Below are positions 32,184 through 43,520 of a stretch of DNA of 64,000 nt, in pieces; the first letter of the stretch is position 1, and every line of letters begins with the position of its first letter. Location of the stretch: assembly GCF_001704415.2 (NCBI RefSeq), contig NC_030826.1, forward strand, positions 58,547,362-58,611,361, read 5' to 3'. Made by a program: the position numbers and the translations under genes. The stretch is from Capra hircus. Lineage: Eukaryota; Chordata; Mammalia; Artiodactyla; Bovidae. Under the pieces are notes generated by a model. It was given only the letters and a program-made list of their open reading frames with translations. It ran no database searches and was not told the DNA's origin.

Positions 32184-33689
32184 ACTGTCAGCAGTTTCTA
32201 TTAAGTACACATGCATGCAAGTTCTCGCTGAATCCGTCTACGCAGAGACAAGGATGTTTTCCGTTCTGCCAACTTTTTTTCTGAGCGTATAATGGATCAA
32301 CCACGGACAACTAACTTCGCTTTGCCTTGGTGCTTTCATCTATAATGGAAGATTTAGACTGGATAGCCCCATAGGTCCCCCTACCTAGCACATAATTCTA
32401 TGAAAAGAACATTTTCACGAAGTAAATATAATCTGTACACTTCTGATGAATTTCCAGTTAGGTCATCAGATATTTTGTGAGAAGCCATTTGATACTGTTG
32501 GAGCCCTGTGAGTGCTTCCCTCAAAACCATTTTCTTACTCTGTGTCCATCAGGAAATAACATCCTGCCAAGTATAAAAGGAACCTGAACCTCCACAGGGG
32601 CTGAGATTGTGGCGTCTCAGAGCTCAGATGGATGTGAACTTGGCCACGAGTGCTGTCCCGTCTCGGCTCTGCTGCCAGCTGGTGGGGTTAGTTCACTGTT
32701 ACCGTTTAAAATTTCCTTTTGGGCTAATGACTGTTTCTAAAATACTGTATCGCTTTAGAGCACATGCTATCGCCATGTAAATCAATTCCCACCTCCATTG
32801 TATAAGTACGTGATTTTTACCCCAACAAAAATTCCGTTGAGAAATTACAAGTCTTATATTGGCTAATAAGAGACGATGGTGGTGGTCTGGTGGAAACAGC
32901 TATGGGGGGGGGCATTGAGGGAGAGAAATTGTCTTCATCTGAGCTGCAGAATTCACAGAGGAGCCTCCCTGAGCCAAGGGTGAACCATTTCATTTCACGT
33001 ATTCCATGGGGTTGTAAGGGACGATCATAATTCCTCCAGCGTGCTCTCAAGGGCCACTCTTAAGGTAGCATCTCTTGGGAATAGAAAGGTAGGGAAGTGA
33101 AGAAGACCAGAAGCTTCTCCATAAAACAGGCCTCGAAAGGTGGGAAGTTGTCAGGACAGGGCTGTGGGACCAAGGAACCGTGGTCTTCAGCGTCGATGAC
33201 AATTAAGAATTTACTGCCCCTGCGTGCATACTGTGTGCCCCAATAAGCAGTAAAAGAATGTGCCTGTCTGCAGTAATCGTTTTATAAATATTAATGCAGC
33301 TTTGAGAAACTGGGACTCCATTTTAAGTGTTGCATTTTATTTGTAAGTGTGTGGTTTAATTATGGCCGTAAAACACTGATTAGTTACAATTTGCTGCTAT
33401 TCTGTGACTTGGGAGCCAGACAGGTTTGTAATCAGAAGCACCGTCTGAGGGGTGCTGTTTTTAAAGCAGAGAAGTGAGCCGGGGCGACAGGCAACTGCAG
33501 AGACATCTGAGCGCTGACTAGCACACGTTCTGTTGGAGCTGAAGGCGGTTTGTCGGCGCATCTGGGTTGTGCTGGGTGCCTGCTTTCAGGGTGATGTTGG
33601 CACCAGTTGGGGAGTGTGAGCATTTCCTTAAGGAAGGAATTTGTAGTCATCAAGACATGGATACAATCTGTGCATTATTTGGAGGGGGT
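32184..33689. other. Unassigned 1.5 kb, no recognised gene
   Basis: Single-copy-looking. A short G run lies near 32905. No supported exon or RNA gene. Confidence 0.55.
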
Positions 33690-34262
33690 GCTGTGGACTA
33701 AATTGTGCCCCTCTCCCAAATTAACATTTGAAGTTCCAACCTGAAATATGGCTAATATGGGTAACAGGGCATTTAGGAGATAAGTTCAGACAGTTAAAAA
33801 TCTATCTGTAAGGCAGGAGATTCCAGGAGATCCCTGGGTCGGGAAGATCCCCATGGGAGGGTATGGCAACCCACTCCCTGTTCTTGCCTGGAGAATCCCA
33901 TGGACAGAGCTCTGAGCCTGGCAGGTTACAGTCCATGGGGTCACAAACAGCCTGACATGACTGAGCAACTAACACTTTCACTTTCAAGGCTAAATGAAGT
34001 CATTAGGGAGGATCCTGATTCAGTAGGCTCAGGGGAGGAAGAGGGTGCTCTTTCCAAACACAGGTACCAAGGACAGTCCATGTGAGGACCCAGCAAGAGA
34101 GGAGCCAGCTATAGCCCAGCAGAGGAGGTCTCGCAGACACCAACCCTGTTGCCACTTTGACCTCAAACTTCTGAGCCCCCCGGAACTGCGAGAAAATGCA
34201 TACCTATTGTTTAAGCTGCCCAGTCTATGGAGTTTTATTATGGCAACTTGAGCTGAGACAAG
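33690..34262 (+). repeat. Old mammalian interspersed repeat, family not assigned, split by Bov-tA
   Basis: The left part has GACTAAATTGTGCCCCTCTC and GAAGTTCCAACCTGA. The right part has CACCAACCCTGTTGCCACTT, GAGCCCCCCGGAACTGCGAG and TGTTTAAGCTGCCCAGTCTA. These are worn versions of a common mammalian repeat (ACTGTGAGACAATAAAT type). The Bov-tA at 33793-33985 lies inside. Confidence 0.6.
33793..33985 (+). mobile_element. Bov-tA SINE, head truncated or degraded
   Basis: The head is recognisable only from ATCTATCTGTAAGGCAGGAG onward. The body follows normally to GACATGACTGAGCAACTAAC. A short insertion near 33909 disturbs the GAGGAGCCTGG segment. Confidence 0.88.
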
Positions 34263-34311
34263 GGGGCTCACGGGAGATGCACAGAGGATGCTTGAAGACA
34301 AAGCTGAGCTG

Positions 34312-34445
34312 ATGGTTGGATGGCATCACTGACGCTATGGACATGAGTTGAGCAAGCTCCTGGAGTTGGTGATGGACAGGGAGGCCTGGTATGCTGCCGT
34401 CCACGGGGTCGCAAAGAGTCGGACATGACTGAGCAACTGAACTGA
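34312..34445 (+). mobile_element. BovB 3' end, short
   Basis: GATGGTTGGATGGCATCACT through GAGTTGGTGATGGACAGGGA to GGACATGACTGAGCAACTGA. It is the last 130 bases of BovB in plus orientation, severely 5'-truncated. Confidence 0.9.
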
Positions 34446-34621
34446 AGATTCTTGGGTGGGGAAGAAATGTATACCAGAATTGGGAGCTGTTGTGGGGCTG
34501 GAGGTGTCAGAATCTGAATAATACTGGCAGTAATCCATTAAAAATGAATCTGCTGCGTTTATCAAATAGACTTACTTAAGCAACTCAAAATAAATAACAC
34601 TGTCTACAATTAGTCAATATG

Positions 34622-34803
34622 CGAAGTGTTAGTCGCTCAGTTGTGTCTGACTCTTTGCAACTCCATGGACTATAGCCTACCAGGCTCCTCTGTTCATGGG
34701 ATTCTGCAGGCAAGAATACTGGAGCGGGTTGCCATTCCCTTCTCCAGGGGATCTTCCCAACCCAGGGATTGAACGCAGGTCTCTACTGTCTGAGACACTG
34801 GGA
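34622..34803 (-). mobile_element. Bov-tA SINE with shortened head
   Basis: Body from AAGTGTTAGTCGCTCAGTTG. The reversed head lacks the CATTGCAGGCAGATTCTTTAC part and ends GTCTGAGACACTGGG. Confidence 0.9.
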
Positions 34804-35163
34804 AATTAAATATGTGAAAAGCAACTTTTTATCCTCTTCATTAAGCTCCAGACTTCTAACATGACCTCACCTCATCCTGAAGGCACCTCTCTCGTGTTGT
34901 TTACTACTAGATAACAGCTCTCTGACAATAGCTGGCTCTTCAGGCTTGGATTATTCATCTGTCATATAAGCAGACATAGTCACCAAACTCAGAGCACACT
35001 GTTTTACAACACTTTGTAAATTCTGGAAGTGATGGCAATTCAGCTCTCCCAGGGCTGAGAACTTTAGGCTTCTAAGATATCTATCTGAAAGATGACTGGG
35101 TGGTTGTATCCGAGACTCACATTAATCAGCATTTGAGACATAAATGTAGTTAATTAGCCACAG
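34804..35163. other. Unassigned, no recognised gene
   Basis: No recognised feature. Confidence 0.5.
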
Positions 35164-35436
35164 AGAAGGCGATGACACCCACTCCAGCGCTCCTGCCTGG
35201 AGAATCCCGTGGACGGAGGAGCCTGGCTGGCTGCAGTCCACAGGGTGGCTAAGAGTCAGACACGACTGAGCGACTTCACTTTCACCTTTTACTTTCCCTC
35301 ATTGGAGAAGGCAATGGCACCCCACTCCAGTGTTCTTGCCTGGAGAATCCCAGGGACGGGGGATCCTGGTGGGCTGCCGTCTCTGGGGTCGCACAGAGTC
35401 GGACACGACTGAAGCGGCTCAGCAGCAGCAGCAGCC
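35164..35436 (+). mobile_element. BOV-A2 dimeric SINE
   Basis: Two Bov-A monomers (35164-35275 and about 35304-35420) separated by the CACTTTCACCTTTTACTTT linker. It ends in a short CAG-repeat tail (GGCTCAGCAGCAGCAGCAGC). Plus orientation, well preserved. Confidence 0.94.
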
Positions 35437-35746
35437 GTGACAGCGGTGTCCTCCTATCTCAGGGTACAGTGAGATGGAAGGGGGGTTTCAGTGCTCATCC
35501 CAACTGTGTCCTGAAGGCTCCAATTTCCATGCAGGGGGCTCAGGCTTGAGGCGATGCCCGTGAGGAAATGCTGGGTGAAGCTCAGGAGCACGTCAGGCTC
35601 CCATGAATCTGTGTCCATGCTTGGAAGCCTCACTCTTCTTCGCTGGTGGGTGTTTCCCCCACTGTTGTGCTAACTCACAGAGCTTCATTCTCCCAATCAG
35701 AGGAAGGAAAAGAGGAGGATTCGGGTTAGATCATCTCTACCCTGAC
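35437..35746. other. Unassigned, no recognised gene
   Basis: Single-copy-looking sequence between two Bov-A-derived SINEs. No feature recognised. Confidence 0.5.
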
Positions 35747-35893
35747 TTCTTGGAGAAGGAGAAGACAACCCACTCCAGTATTCCTGCCTGGGAAATCTCA
35801 CGGCCAGAGGAGCGTGGTGGGCCATGGTACTTGGGGTTGCAAGAGTCAGACCCAACTTAGTGACTAAACCACCACCGCCAGCAGCAGCAGCAC
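35747..35893 (+). mobile_element. BOV-A monomer
   Basis: A single Bov-A unit (GGAGAAGGAGAAGACAACCC to GACCCAACTTAGTGACTAAA) followed by a CAG-type tail at about 35879-35891. There is no tRNA head and no second monomer. Confidence 0.85.
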
Positions 35894-36197
35894 CCCAGCT
35901 TCTGGTTGAACATGTCTATCTAGTGAACAAGCCCTGTTCACGGCCCGTCAGTCTGAGCACCTTTGCTTAGTCTCTCCTCTGAACATCCTCCTTGTTCTAA
36001 AACATTCATTTGCTTGAATCTAGGTCCAGGGCATGACCAGAAGAATTAGAGTGCCACTTGGGAACTGGTAAATTTTTTTTTTAATGAATTGCATCCAATT
36101 GATTACGGTTCTTTCTTCAAGGGACACAAGGCTTCCCTTGGTCTAGTGTAGCAGAAAGGCCGATATCTGCTTTGACCCAGAAGGAGAAAGTCCCTGT
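35894..36197. other. Unassigned, no recognised gene
   Basis: No recognised feature apart from a short T run near 36073. Confidence 0.5.
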
Positions 36198-36435
36198 GAT
36201 CACAAGTGAAAGTGAAAGTGAAGTCGCTCAGTTGTGCCTGACTCTTAGCAACCCCATGGACTGTAGCCTACCAGGCTCCTCCGTCCATGGGATTTTCCAG
36301 GCAAGAGTCCTGGAGTGGGGTGCCATTTCCTTCTCCAGAAGATCTTCCTGACCCAGGGATTGAACCTGGGTCTCCAGAATTGTAGGCAGATGCTTTACCG
36401 TCTGAATCACCAGGGAAGTACTTGGGATCACAAGT
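36198..36435 (-). mobile_element. Bov-tA SINE with 10-base target-site duplication
   Basis: Body first, preceded by GAAAGTGAAAGTGAAGTCGC; head at the right (GTCTGAATCACCAGGGAAG). GATCACAAGT is repeated at 36198-36207 and 36426-36435. Confidence 0.95.
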
Positions 36436-36661
36436 CCTCTGTTAACAGGTACCCCTTCCCTCGTCCACATTTCATGTTAAAAGATACACAGTCTCCATGC
36501 ACAGACATCCAGCGCTTCTACATGGGGATGTAGCTGAGGAGATAATGGAATCTTTAGCCTCTGGAAGTGTTTAGTTTCATAATCATAACATCATAACACT
36601 AGATTTAGGGAGGCTGGATACATGTGGACGGGACAGAAACAAAGGCTGGCATTTTTTCAAG

Positions 36662-36682
36662 TTTTTTTTTTTTTTTTTTTTT
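36662..36682. repeat. Poly-T run
   Basis: Twenty-one uninterrupted T. Confidence 0.95.
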
Positions 36683-36910
36683 GCATTGTCAACTAATTAG
36701 AATGGAAAGAAAATGAAGAGACATAACCACCAAATTTCAGAAATCTACATTAAAAAAAAAAAATCTATGCGCACCCAGGATATAAAGTGTTCAACATTCA
36801 CTTTGCTAAATCATGCTTTTTCCCCCCTTAGAATGGCTTCAGATTTTTTTTTTTTAATTTAGTGCAAGGACTATATATACAGTAACACCAGGCTTTTAAC
36901 AGCTGCATTT

Positions 36911-36929
36911 CCCCTCCCCCCCCCCCCCC
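36911..36929. repeat. Poly-C run
   Basis: CCCCT followed by fourteen C. Confidence 0.92.
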
Positions 36930-37284
36930 GTTTGCTGTCGTAATTATGGTCTCATTAGGATTCCAATAAAAAGTCAAGAAAAACCTTTTTTTAAGGAAAA
37001 CAGAAGTGCCCACAGTGTCTCTCTACCAACACACTATGCTTTTAAAATATTTGCATTTGAAATTCCTCGCTGCAAATATTCGCCAACCAAAGGTAAATAT
37101 AACACTTAGATTACTCCCAGAAGAACATTCCTTCTGCTATTAATACCCTGAATTCAAATCAGAATTTTTGCAAGTCTGTATAATTTCACTCTGTGTACTT
37201 TATCCCGCAGCTTGGCCGGCTGCGTTGAGAAACTGGATGCATCAGGAATGAATAGAAGGTGGCATCTCTTGCCTGGGCGAATAC

Positions 37285-37300
37285 TTTTTTTTTTTTTTTT
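37285..37300. repeat. Poly-T run
   Basis: Sixteen T. No retroelement body recognised beside it. Confidence 0.93.
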
Positions 37301-38198
37301 GGTTTTCCATTTTATTAAACAGTCTATTTGCCCAGATTCATGAAGATGGAGTCCTTAGTTAGGCAAGAACAAAGATGAGACAGCCCTCCTCCAACCCTCA
37401 AGGAAACGCAGGCGCACGCCTATTCCAGCTTCCTGTAGATCCTTAGACTGAATCGCGCACGAGAAAGGCGTGTCTTCAGTTGTCCCTGTCGTCCGTGCTC
37501 TGTCCTGTCATTGGGTGGACTCCAGCCGACGTCCAGTTACGTCCTGGAAGTTGTCTGCCTTCCCCTCTCTATAGAATCCTCCTCCTGCCTATACTCAGCA
37601 ACTTTCCTTTCCTAATCACAGGTCGTTGGTTGTTGACCCATTACTTGGACCCTCATGTTTTTCTTTTTCTAAGATGTACACGTGGAATTAATCCAAACTA
37701 AGGTATTGCAAATGTTCTTTTAAAAACGGCTTAGAACATCTCCACCAAGAGCAGTGCAAAAGAAAGTTATAATTAAGGCCTCATTACAGGGAGGATCATA
37801 AAACATTCAGGACCCACCTTTCACGCTTCCTGGGTGGCTTTCTGCATTCACTTCCTGAGATCAAGGCCACCCCTAAAGCAGACCCACAGCAGGAGGTTGG
37901 ATTTTTTGAAAGACGCAGTAACAGTGAGGACATCGGAAATGTTTTCCAGAGAGTTTTCAAATGCAGGCTGGGAGGAGAGAGAGACGGTGGGACGCATGGG
38001 AATGAATGGGCGTGAGGAGGTAGTCAGTAGGGGTGGAGAATCACTCTGGAGGAACGCTGGCTCAGAGGGTCAAGAGAGAACAGGGAAGGGGGGTTTTGCT
38101 TTGTTTCTTTAATGGTGGATGAATTCTGAGTGAGGTGAATGGTCAAAGGGAAGGAGTTGGCAGAGCAGGAGAAATGGAAGGTCATACGAGAGGAGAGG

Positions 38199-38405
38199 GT
38201 CTCCCTGGTGGCTCAGTGGTAAAGAACCCGCCTGCCAATGCAGGAGACTCGGGTTTGATCCCTGGGTCGGGAAGGTCTCCTGGAGGAGGGCGTGGCAACT
38301 CACTCCAGTACTCTTGCCTGGAGAATCCCACGGACACAGGAGCTTGGTGGGCTACAGTTCATAGGGTCGCAAAGAGTCGACACCACTGAGGTGACTTAGC
38401 ACTCA
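38199..38405 (+). mobile_element. Bov-tA SINE (first of a tandem pair)
   Basis: Complete head (GTCTCCCTGGTGGCTCAGTG) and body, ending near GAGGTGACTTAGCACTCAGC. It joins the next unit directly. Confidence 0.92.
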
Positions 38406-38575
38406 GCATGCAATGCAGAAGGCTTGGATTCGGTCCCTCCATTGGGAAGATCACCTGGAGTTAGAAAGTGATAACCCACCCCAGTTATGGTTGCAGGGAA
38501 AATCCCCTGGACAGAGGAACCTCGTGGGCTACAGTCCACTGGGTTGCAAAGAGTGGGACACAGCTTAGCAATTGA
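38406..38575 (+). mobile_element. Second Bov-tA unit, head truncated
   Basis: It begins partway through the tRNA head (GCAATGCAGAAGGCTTGGAT), then carries a worn body ending GGGACACAGCTTAGCAATTG. It is more diverged than the unit before it, so the two may be independent insertions. Confidence 0.85.
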
Positions 38576-39635
38576 ACACACAGGCAATAGGGGAGAGATA
38601 ACCAAATGGGTGGCAGATGAGGGGACAGGGAGCATGGGTCAGAAAGTGCAGAGACGCTGGCCTCAGCAGCAGGAGGGCCCCCAGCGAGGAAGGGCGGGGA
38701 GGCCAGGGTGGGGGTCATGGTGAGGCACTGGGTCAGGATGCAGACCTCGAAGAGTGTGACCTAGCAGATTGCTGTTCCTTTGAAACCAAGTGGGTCCGTT
38801 CCTCCTCTCGGAAGAGGGACGATCATAGGGATGGGGAGATGGGATAGGGAATTTTTGGAGAGTGGGAATGTTTAATCACTGTAGGGCCTAGGGTGGAATA
38901 CGTTTCCTGGAATATATTTCCATAAATGGGTCTACTGAGTTAAATATGAGATTTTTTTTTTTAATAAGCATTGCCAATTTTTCCTTTGAAAAAACGTTTG
39001 CTGTTTGTTCGGTGCTAGAATGAGACAGGATTCCCTGAGCCGGCCCTGCCGACCCCTCTCCAGTCTCGCTCCGGTCGCTCTTCCTCACTGATGCCCCCAG
39101 GCCATGGCCTCTGCCCTCCCTCTAGCCTCCCTCCCTCCCTGGTCCTGTCCCACGGCTCAGGCCTCACTCTCCTCTTGTATTGGAAGCCCCAGTGTCGTCT
39201 CCCTGGAGAGCATTTCTTAAAGTGTCCCGTAGGAAACATCCCCAGTCCGTGGACCAACCGCGATCTGACCCCTGCCTGTGTTTGTCTCCACAGCTCTCAT
39301 CATTGTACGAACAGTAATGTTTATTTTACTGTTTATTTCTCCTTACCATTTATTTCTTCTACTTGCGTTCAGTTTTGAGGAAGATGGGTTCTGTTTGCAG
39401 CTCAGGAATAGTCGTAAAATCTTGCAAAGCTGGAGATCATACACTACTGAGCATTAAAACTTAAACTAAAATTGCAGGATCAAAAGAGCAGAGTCAGCAG
39501 AAGGAAAAATGAGCTAATTGAGCAGAACAGAGAGTGACAAGTACCCATCACACGTGGGCACTCGGCTCTGATGGAGGCAGCACTGCAGATCAGTAAGTGT
39601 GTTTGGTCGTGGATAAAGCACATGGGAAAGGTGTA
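38576..39635. other. Unassigned 1.1 kb, no recognised gene
   Basis: GC-rich near 38600-38740 and 39040-39290, the latter with CCTCCCTCCCTCC runs. The sequence near 39290-39370 vaguely resembles an L2 3' end. Frames on both strands show no domain. Confidence 0.5.
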
Positions 39636-39667
39636 TACACACACACACACACACACAGTGTGTGTGT
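39636..39667. repeat. (AC)n followed by (TG)n, self-complementary
   Basis: An AC run changes to GTGTGTGTGT at about 39658, so the two halves can pair with each other. Confidence 0.9.
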
Positions 39668-39784
39668 CGCTCCCCTTTTTGATTACTGGTAGAAGAAAAC
39701 TGGAAAACTATTATAAATATAACTGTGTGGTTCACAATGATTTCTTTTTTAGGAATCAAATGAAACTATAAATGAACCATGGAT

Positions 39785-40960
39785 GAAAAGATGGATACAT
39801 TAATTGCATTAAGATTAGGAACTCCAGTTCATAAAAATCTTAAAACTTCAGTTTAACATCAGGAAACCATAGACTGGGGTAAAGTATTTATAACACATGA
39901 AACTTGGAGTGTTTGAAAGTATAATGTATAAAGAATTTCTGAAAGTCAGCAGGAAAAAGAAAGACAGCAAGATGCAAATATAGGTGAGAGGAGTGAATAG
40001 GCACCTCAAAGAGCTGAGCCCGTAGAAAAATGTTCCGTCTCACTGTTCACTAGGAAGTGAAATTAAAACCATGGTGTAATGCTGCTATACACGAAAAGAA
40101 TGGCTAAAATTCAGGATCCCAGGATTTTACAAAGATATTATTGAACAGTTTTAACTCTCATCACTGTTGGGAGTTGAGAACAATCACTTTGAAAAACTGT
40201 CCGTATCGACTAACACTGAACATGTGTGCACCATAGGCCTCAACTGCATCCTAGATACACACCAGAAGAGGTGCTTTCCCGTGAGCAGCGAGGGCACGCA
40301 CAAGGATGCTGGCAGCATTGCTGTTCACCACGGCCCCAAACGGGAAGCAACCCAAGTGTCCACGAGCAGGGGAGTGGAGGGGTCCCCGACGGTGCATCCG
40401 TACCCTGCAGCATCACACTGGTACACAACAGCTTACAAAACACTGCCATGCAGAGATGGTGGCTCTCACAGTGCCGAGTTGCAGGGAAGAACCCAGACAT
40501 ACAGACTGCGTGTTTCCACGCGAGAAGGTCAAAGGCAGGCGAAATGTACATGGTAGCACTCGGGAAGCTCCCTTATTGGGAGATCCTGATAGAGCAGGCT
40601 TCTGGATGGCTGGTAATAATTTTATCCACTACGGGTGGTGTGTTGGGCTTCCAGGTGGCGTTAGTGGTAAAGAACCCAGCTGCCAATGCAAGAGATGTGA
40701 AAGATACAGGTTTGATCCCTGGGTTGGGAAGATCCCCTGGGTGAGGGCGTGGCAAACCCCTCCAAGGATTCTTGCCTGGGGAATGCCGGGGACAGAGGAG
40801 CCTGACAGGCTATTAGTCCATGGGGTCGAAAAGAGTTGGACACGACTGAAGTGACTTAGCACACACGCAGTGATGTGTTCATTTTGTGAAAATTTATCGC
40901 TAAATACTTACATTTGATGCGTTTCTCTGTATGTAAGTTATACTTAAATTTAAAAGTATT
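39785..40960 (+). mobile_element. Old L1 3' end, split by a Bov-tA
   Basis: Landmarks in order are AAGTATTTATAACACATGAA, AGTGAAATTAAAACCATGG, AAGAATGGCTAAAATTCAGG, CTTTGAAAAACTGTCCG, TTCACCACGGCCCCAAACGG, GCAACCCAAGTGTCCACG and the terminal CTGTATGTAAGTTATACTT. All match an old plus-strand L1 tail. The overlapping 100-180 codon frames at 40167-40854 are by-products of it. Confidence 0.82.
40644..40860 (+). mobile_element. Bov-tA SINE inserted in L1
   Basis: Head GGGCTTCCAGGTGGCGTTAG, body GAGGGCGTGGCAAACCCCTC, end GGACACGACTGAAGTGACTT. The L1 tail resumes after it at about 40870. Confidence 0.93.
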
Positions 40961-41164
40961 TTTGAAAAAACCAAATAGGGAGAAGCCATTGTGCAGGTCC
41001 TATGGAGGGTGAGAAAGTGTGCGTTGGACACACGGCTCTCAAGACACTACGGTGCAGGGGGAGACGGGCAGATGTCCGAGTAACGGTGCTCAGGCAGAGG
41101 CTTTAAAGCGAAAGGGTGGAAGAGAGCAGGCAACAAAATCAAAGAGAAGGAAATTAGTAGCAAA

Positions 41165-41612
41165 AAAGCGCATGTACACTCTCTCTCTCTCTCTCTCTCT
41201 CTCTCTGGAATATTGTTCAGCTATGAGAAAGGAGGTCCTGCCATTTGTGACAACATGGATGGGCTTCAAGGATGCTATACTAACTGAGATAACTCAAACA
41301 AAGGCAAATTGAGTAATCAATTTCATACAGACTCTAAAAGAATAAAACTCATAAAAACAGCGAGTAAAATGGTGTTGACATGGGCTTGAAGGCGGGAGGA
41401 TGGGAGGGATGTTGTTTAAGGGTACCAACTTGCAATGAGTAGTAAATAAGTTCTAGAGACCCAGTGCACAGCGTGGCGAATAGAGCCCGTGTCATAGCAT
41501 CGGAGTCAAATTTAATCATTTCAACCGCAGAAAAAGAGATGATAACCACGCAGCACGACAGGGTTGCTAACTGCCGCTGTAGTGACCATGTGTGCAAATG
41601 TCTCAAATCGAC
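41165..41612 (+). mobile_element. Second old L1 3' end
   Basis: It starts with a CT microsatellite (41179-41208) that replaces the usual CA/TA tract of this L1 region. The landmarks GGAATATTGTTCAGCTATGA, ACAACATGGATGGGCTTCAA and GTTGTTTAAGGGTACCAACT follow. Plus orientation. Confidence 0.75.
41179..41208. repeat. (CT)n microsatellite inside L1
   Basis: Fifteen uninterrupted CT units. Confidence 0.95.
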
Positions 41613-41629
41613 ACGTGCGTTTTGTTGCT

Positions 41630-41706
41630 GTGTTAGTCACTCAGTCATGTCCGACTCCCTGCAACTCCAGGGACAGAACTGCCGCCAGGCTCCTCTGTCC
41701 ATGGAC
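41630..41706 (-). mobile_element. Truncated Bov-tA/Bov-A fragment
   Basis: TTAGTCACTCAGTCATGTCC to CAGGCTCCTCTGTCCATGG, about 75 bases. The head and the rest of the body are missing. Confidence 0.82.
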
Positions 41707-42159
41707 ATAATATCTGTGTCAAATATGTCTCAATTTTTTTTTTTTTTTAAATAGCTCATGTGAAGCTTTATAGAAGCAGCAGCTTTTGAGCTGAATGGAG
41801 AAAGTTTTTTCTTTTTTTTTGTAGAAAGAGAAGAAGAGCATTCCTTTCAAAGGAAATAGTGCAAACGTATAATGCAAGGCGTGGAAATTATGGGTGTATT
41901 TGAGAATGTCAGCCGGTCTGTTATGCCCTTGAGAGGACTCATAGTATCAGTTCAGAGTGAGAAATCTAGCAGATGGTTTGGGCTTAAATTCCATCAAGTC
42001 CAGGATGTAAAGGTAGAGAATTCATCAGCGAATTTCCAAAACAGAAAAACATGAGCCCTGAGACAGAAACCACCCCCAGAGGCTTTCATCCAGGCAGAAA
42101 AGACCATCTCCCCACACTGGATGGCAGTGGAGACCCCTGAGGAGTTGAGCGGCAGGCAA
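41707..42159. other. Unassigned, no recognised gene
   Basis: T runs at 41734-41748 and near 41813-41820. Nothing else recognised. Confidence 0.5.
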
Positions 42160-42330
42160 TGCGGGTTTTAACCCGATTCTGTTTCTTTCGAGCTCTGTAG
42201 CTTTTTGTAAGTCATTTCCTCTGTTTCCGTCTTTGGATCATGGTGATATGAAAAGTGTGCCTCACGGGGAGGCTTCATGGAGTCCTTGTGAGGCTCAGTG
42301 AATGAATGGAGGCAGTCTTAATTGGCAGAT
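42160..42330 (+). mobile_element. Probable MIR SINE relic
   Basis: The order AGCTCTGTAGCTTTTTGTAA, GTCATTTCCTCTGTTTCCG and GTGAGGCTCAGTGAATGAAT resembles plus-strand MIR. Diverged, with the TCATCTGTAAAATGGGG core degraded. Confidence 0.45.
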
Positions 42331-43084
42331 GGCCAGTAATACTTAAAGTTTGCCTGATACTACAATCCTATTCAGTTTATCGTCACCTTACTGATATTTC
42401 CAGGGAACAGCCCCTATGCCTTGGGCAGGTGTGCCAGTATCAATCCTGAGACACCTTTTCTAGATGTAGCTTGGGGGAGCCGGAGAAAGTTGACTGGGCT
42501 TTGTTGACCGGAACATATGTTAGACGTTTGTAAGCAAATCATACCTGGGGAGCTATCCCAACACTGAAGCAGGGTGTGGACAATCCATGTCTTTAAAATT
42601 TCTCTAATACAGGAACCTCCTGTAAATCAGGAACCAGAATCAGCAAGATGGAGTGGTTAGATTCAGCTTTTTTTTTTTTTTACATGCAGTTCATGTAATG
42701 GGAATTGACAGGAAAAAAAAAAAAAAGTTTGCTTTGTTCCTACAGTCAGGCCTCCTGTTTTCTCCTAGGAAACTCTATTTTAAAGTGATATTTTCAGTTT
42801 TATTAATATGTCAAATTATCCATGAGAAAGAGAAAGACGTATCCTAGAATCTCATGAAATCAAGACATGTAGAAACATTCGATTTCTAACATCACACTCT
42901 TCCTCAAGGGTAAATTCTTGCAAATAATATATTTATGGTGCTTTCTGAAAGTATAAGTGTATTTCTCTGAGCAATATCAGTTTCTGTAAAAAGCACTCTA
43001 TATGGAAGGCAAAGCATCTAGAGAAAGTTTTGTTGTATTACCAAGGAGAAAGTGTTTACTTGGTGAGGGTTGCTTGCAGGCCTA
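42331..43084. other. Unassigned, with opposed T and A runs
   Basis: T14 at 42668-42681 and A14 at 42713-42726 face each other across 31 bases. No named repeat recognised. Confidence 0.55.
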
Positions 43085-43520
43085 TTTTATATATCTTTAT
43101 ACATGTATAGTATATTTGTATATATTTTATATATATAAGATGATATATGTATATAATATATATGATACATATACTTATAGACCTGTTATAATATACATAA
43201 TGTATAATATAGACCTATATTATAGATATATATCATAGATCTCTCTCTATATAAATCTGAATACATATATATTGGAGATCTATATCATAGATATATGATA
43301 ACATCATAGATCTTTACATCATAGATCTGTGTTATATATACCATATGTTATATATGACATAGGTCTATATGTATCTATATATAGAACAGATCTGTCTATA
43401 TATATACACACACACAGATATAGATATGTATCATAGATATATATATATGGATCATGTAAGTACATATATACATATCGTGCATAGACCATGTATATCTATG
43501 ATACATATGACATATATATT
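43085..43520. repeat. AT-rich degenerate satellite-like block
   Basis: About 435 bases built from TATA, ATAGAT, CATAGATCT and ATATATC-like units. It has no fixed period but many near-repeats, such as ATCATAGATCT and ATCATAGATATAT recurring several times. Almost no C or G outside the AGATCT words. Confidence 0.9.

Larger units (their letters stand above)
36436..38198. other. Unassigned 1.8 kb, with several homopolymer runs
   Basis: Long runs occur at 36662-36682 (T21), 36752-36763 (A12), 36916-36929 (C14) and 37285-37300 (T16). No gene or named repeat is recognised around them. Confidence 0.6.

Noticed and set aside
40167..40854. Several overlapping frames of 100-182 codons
   Set aside because: They lie in an old L1 tail and an inserted Bov-tA, whose landmarks are clear.
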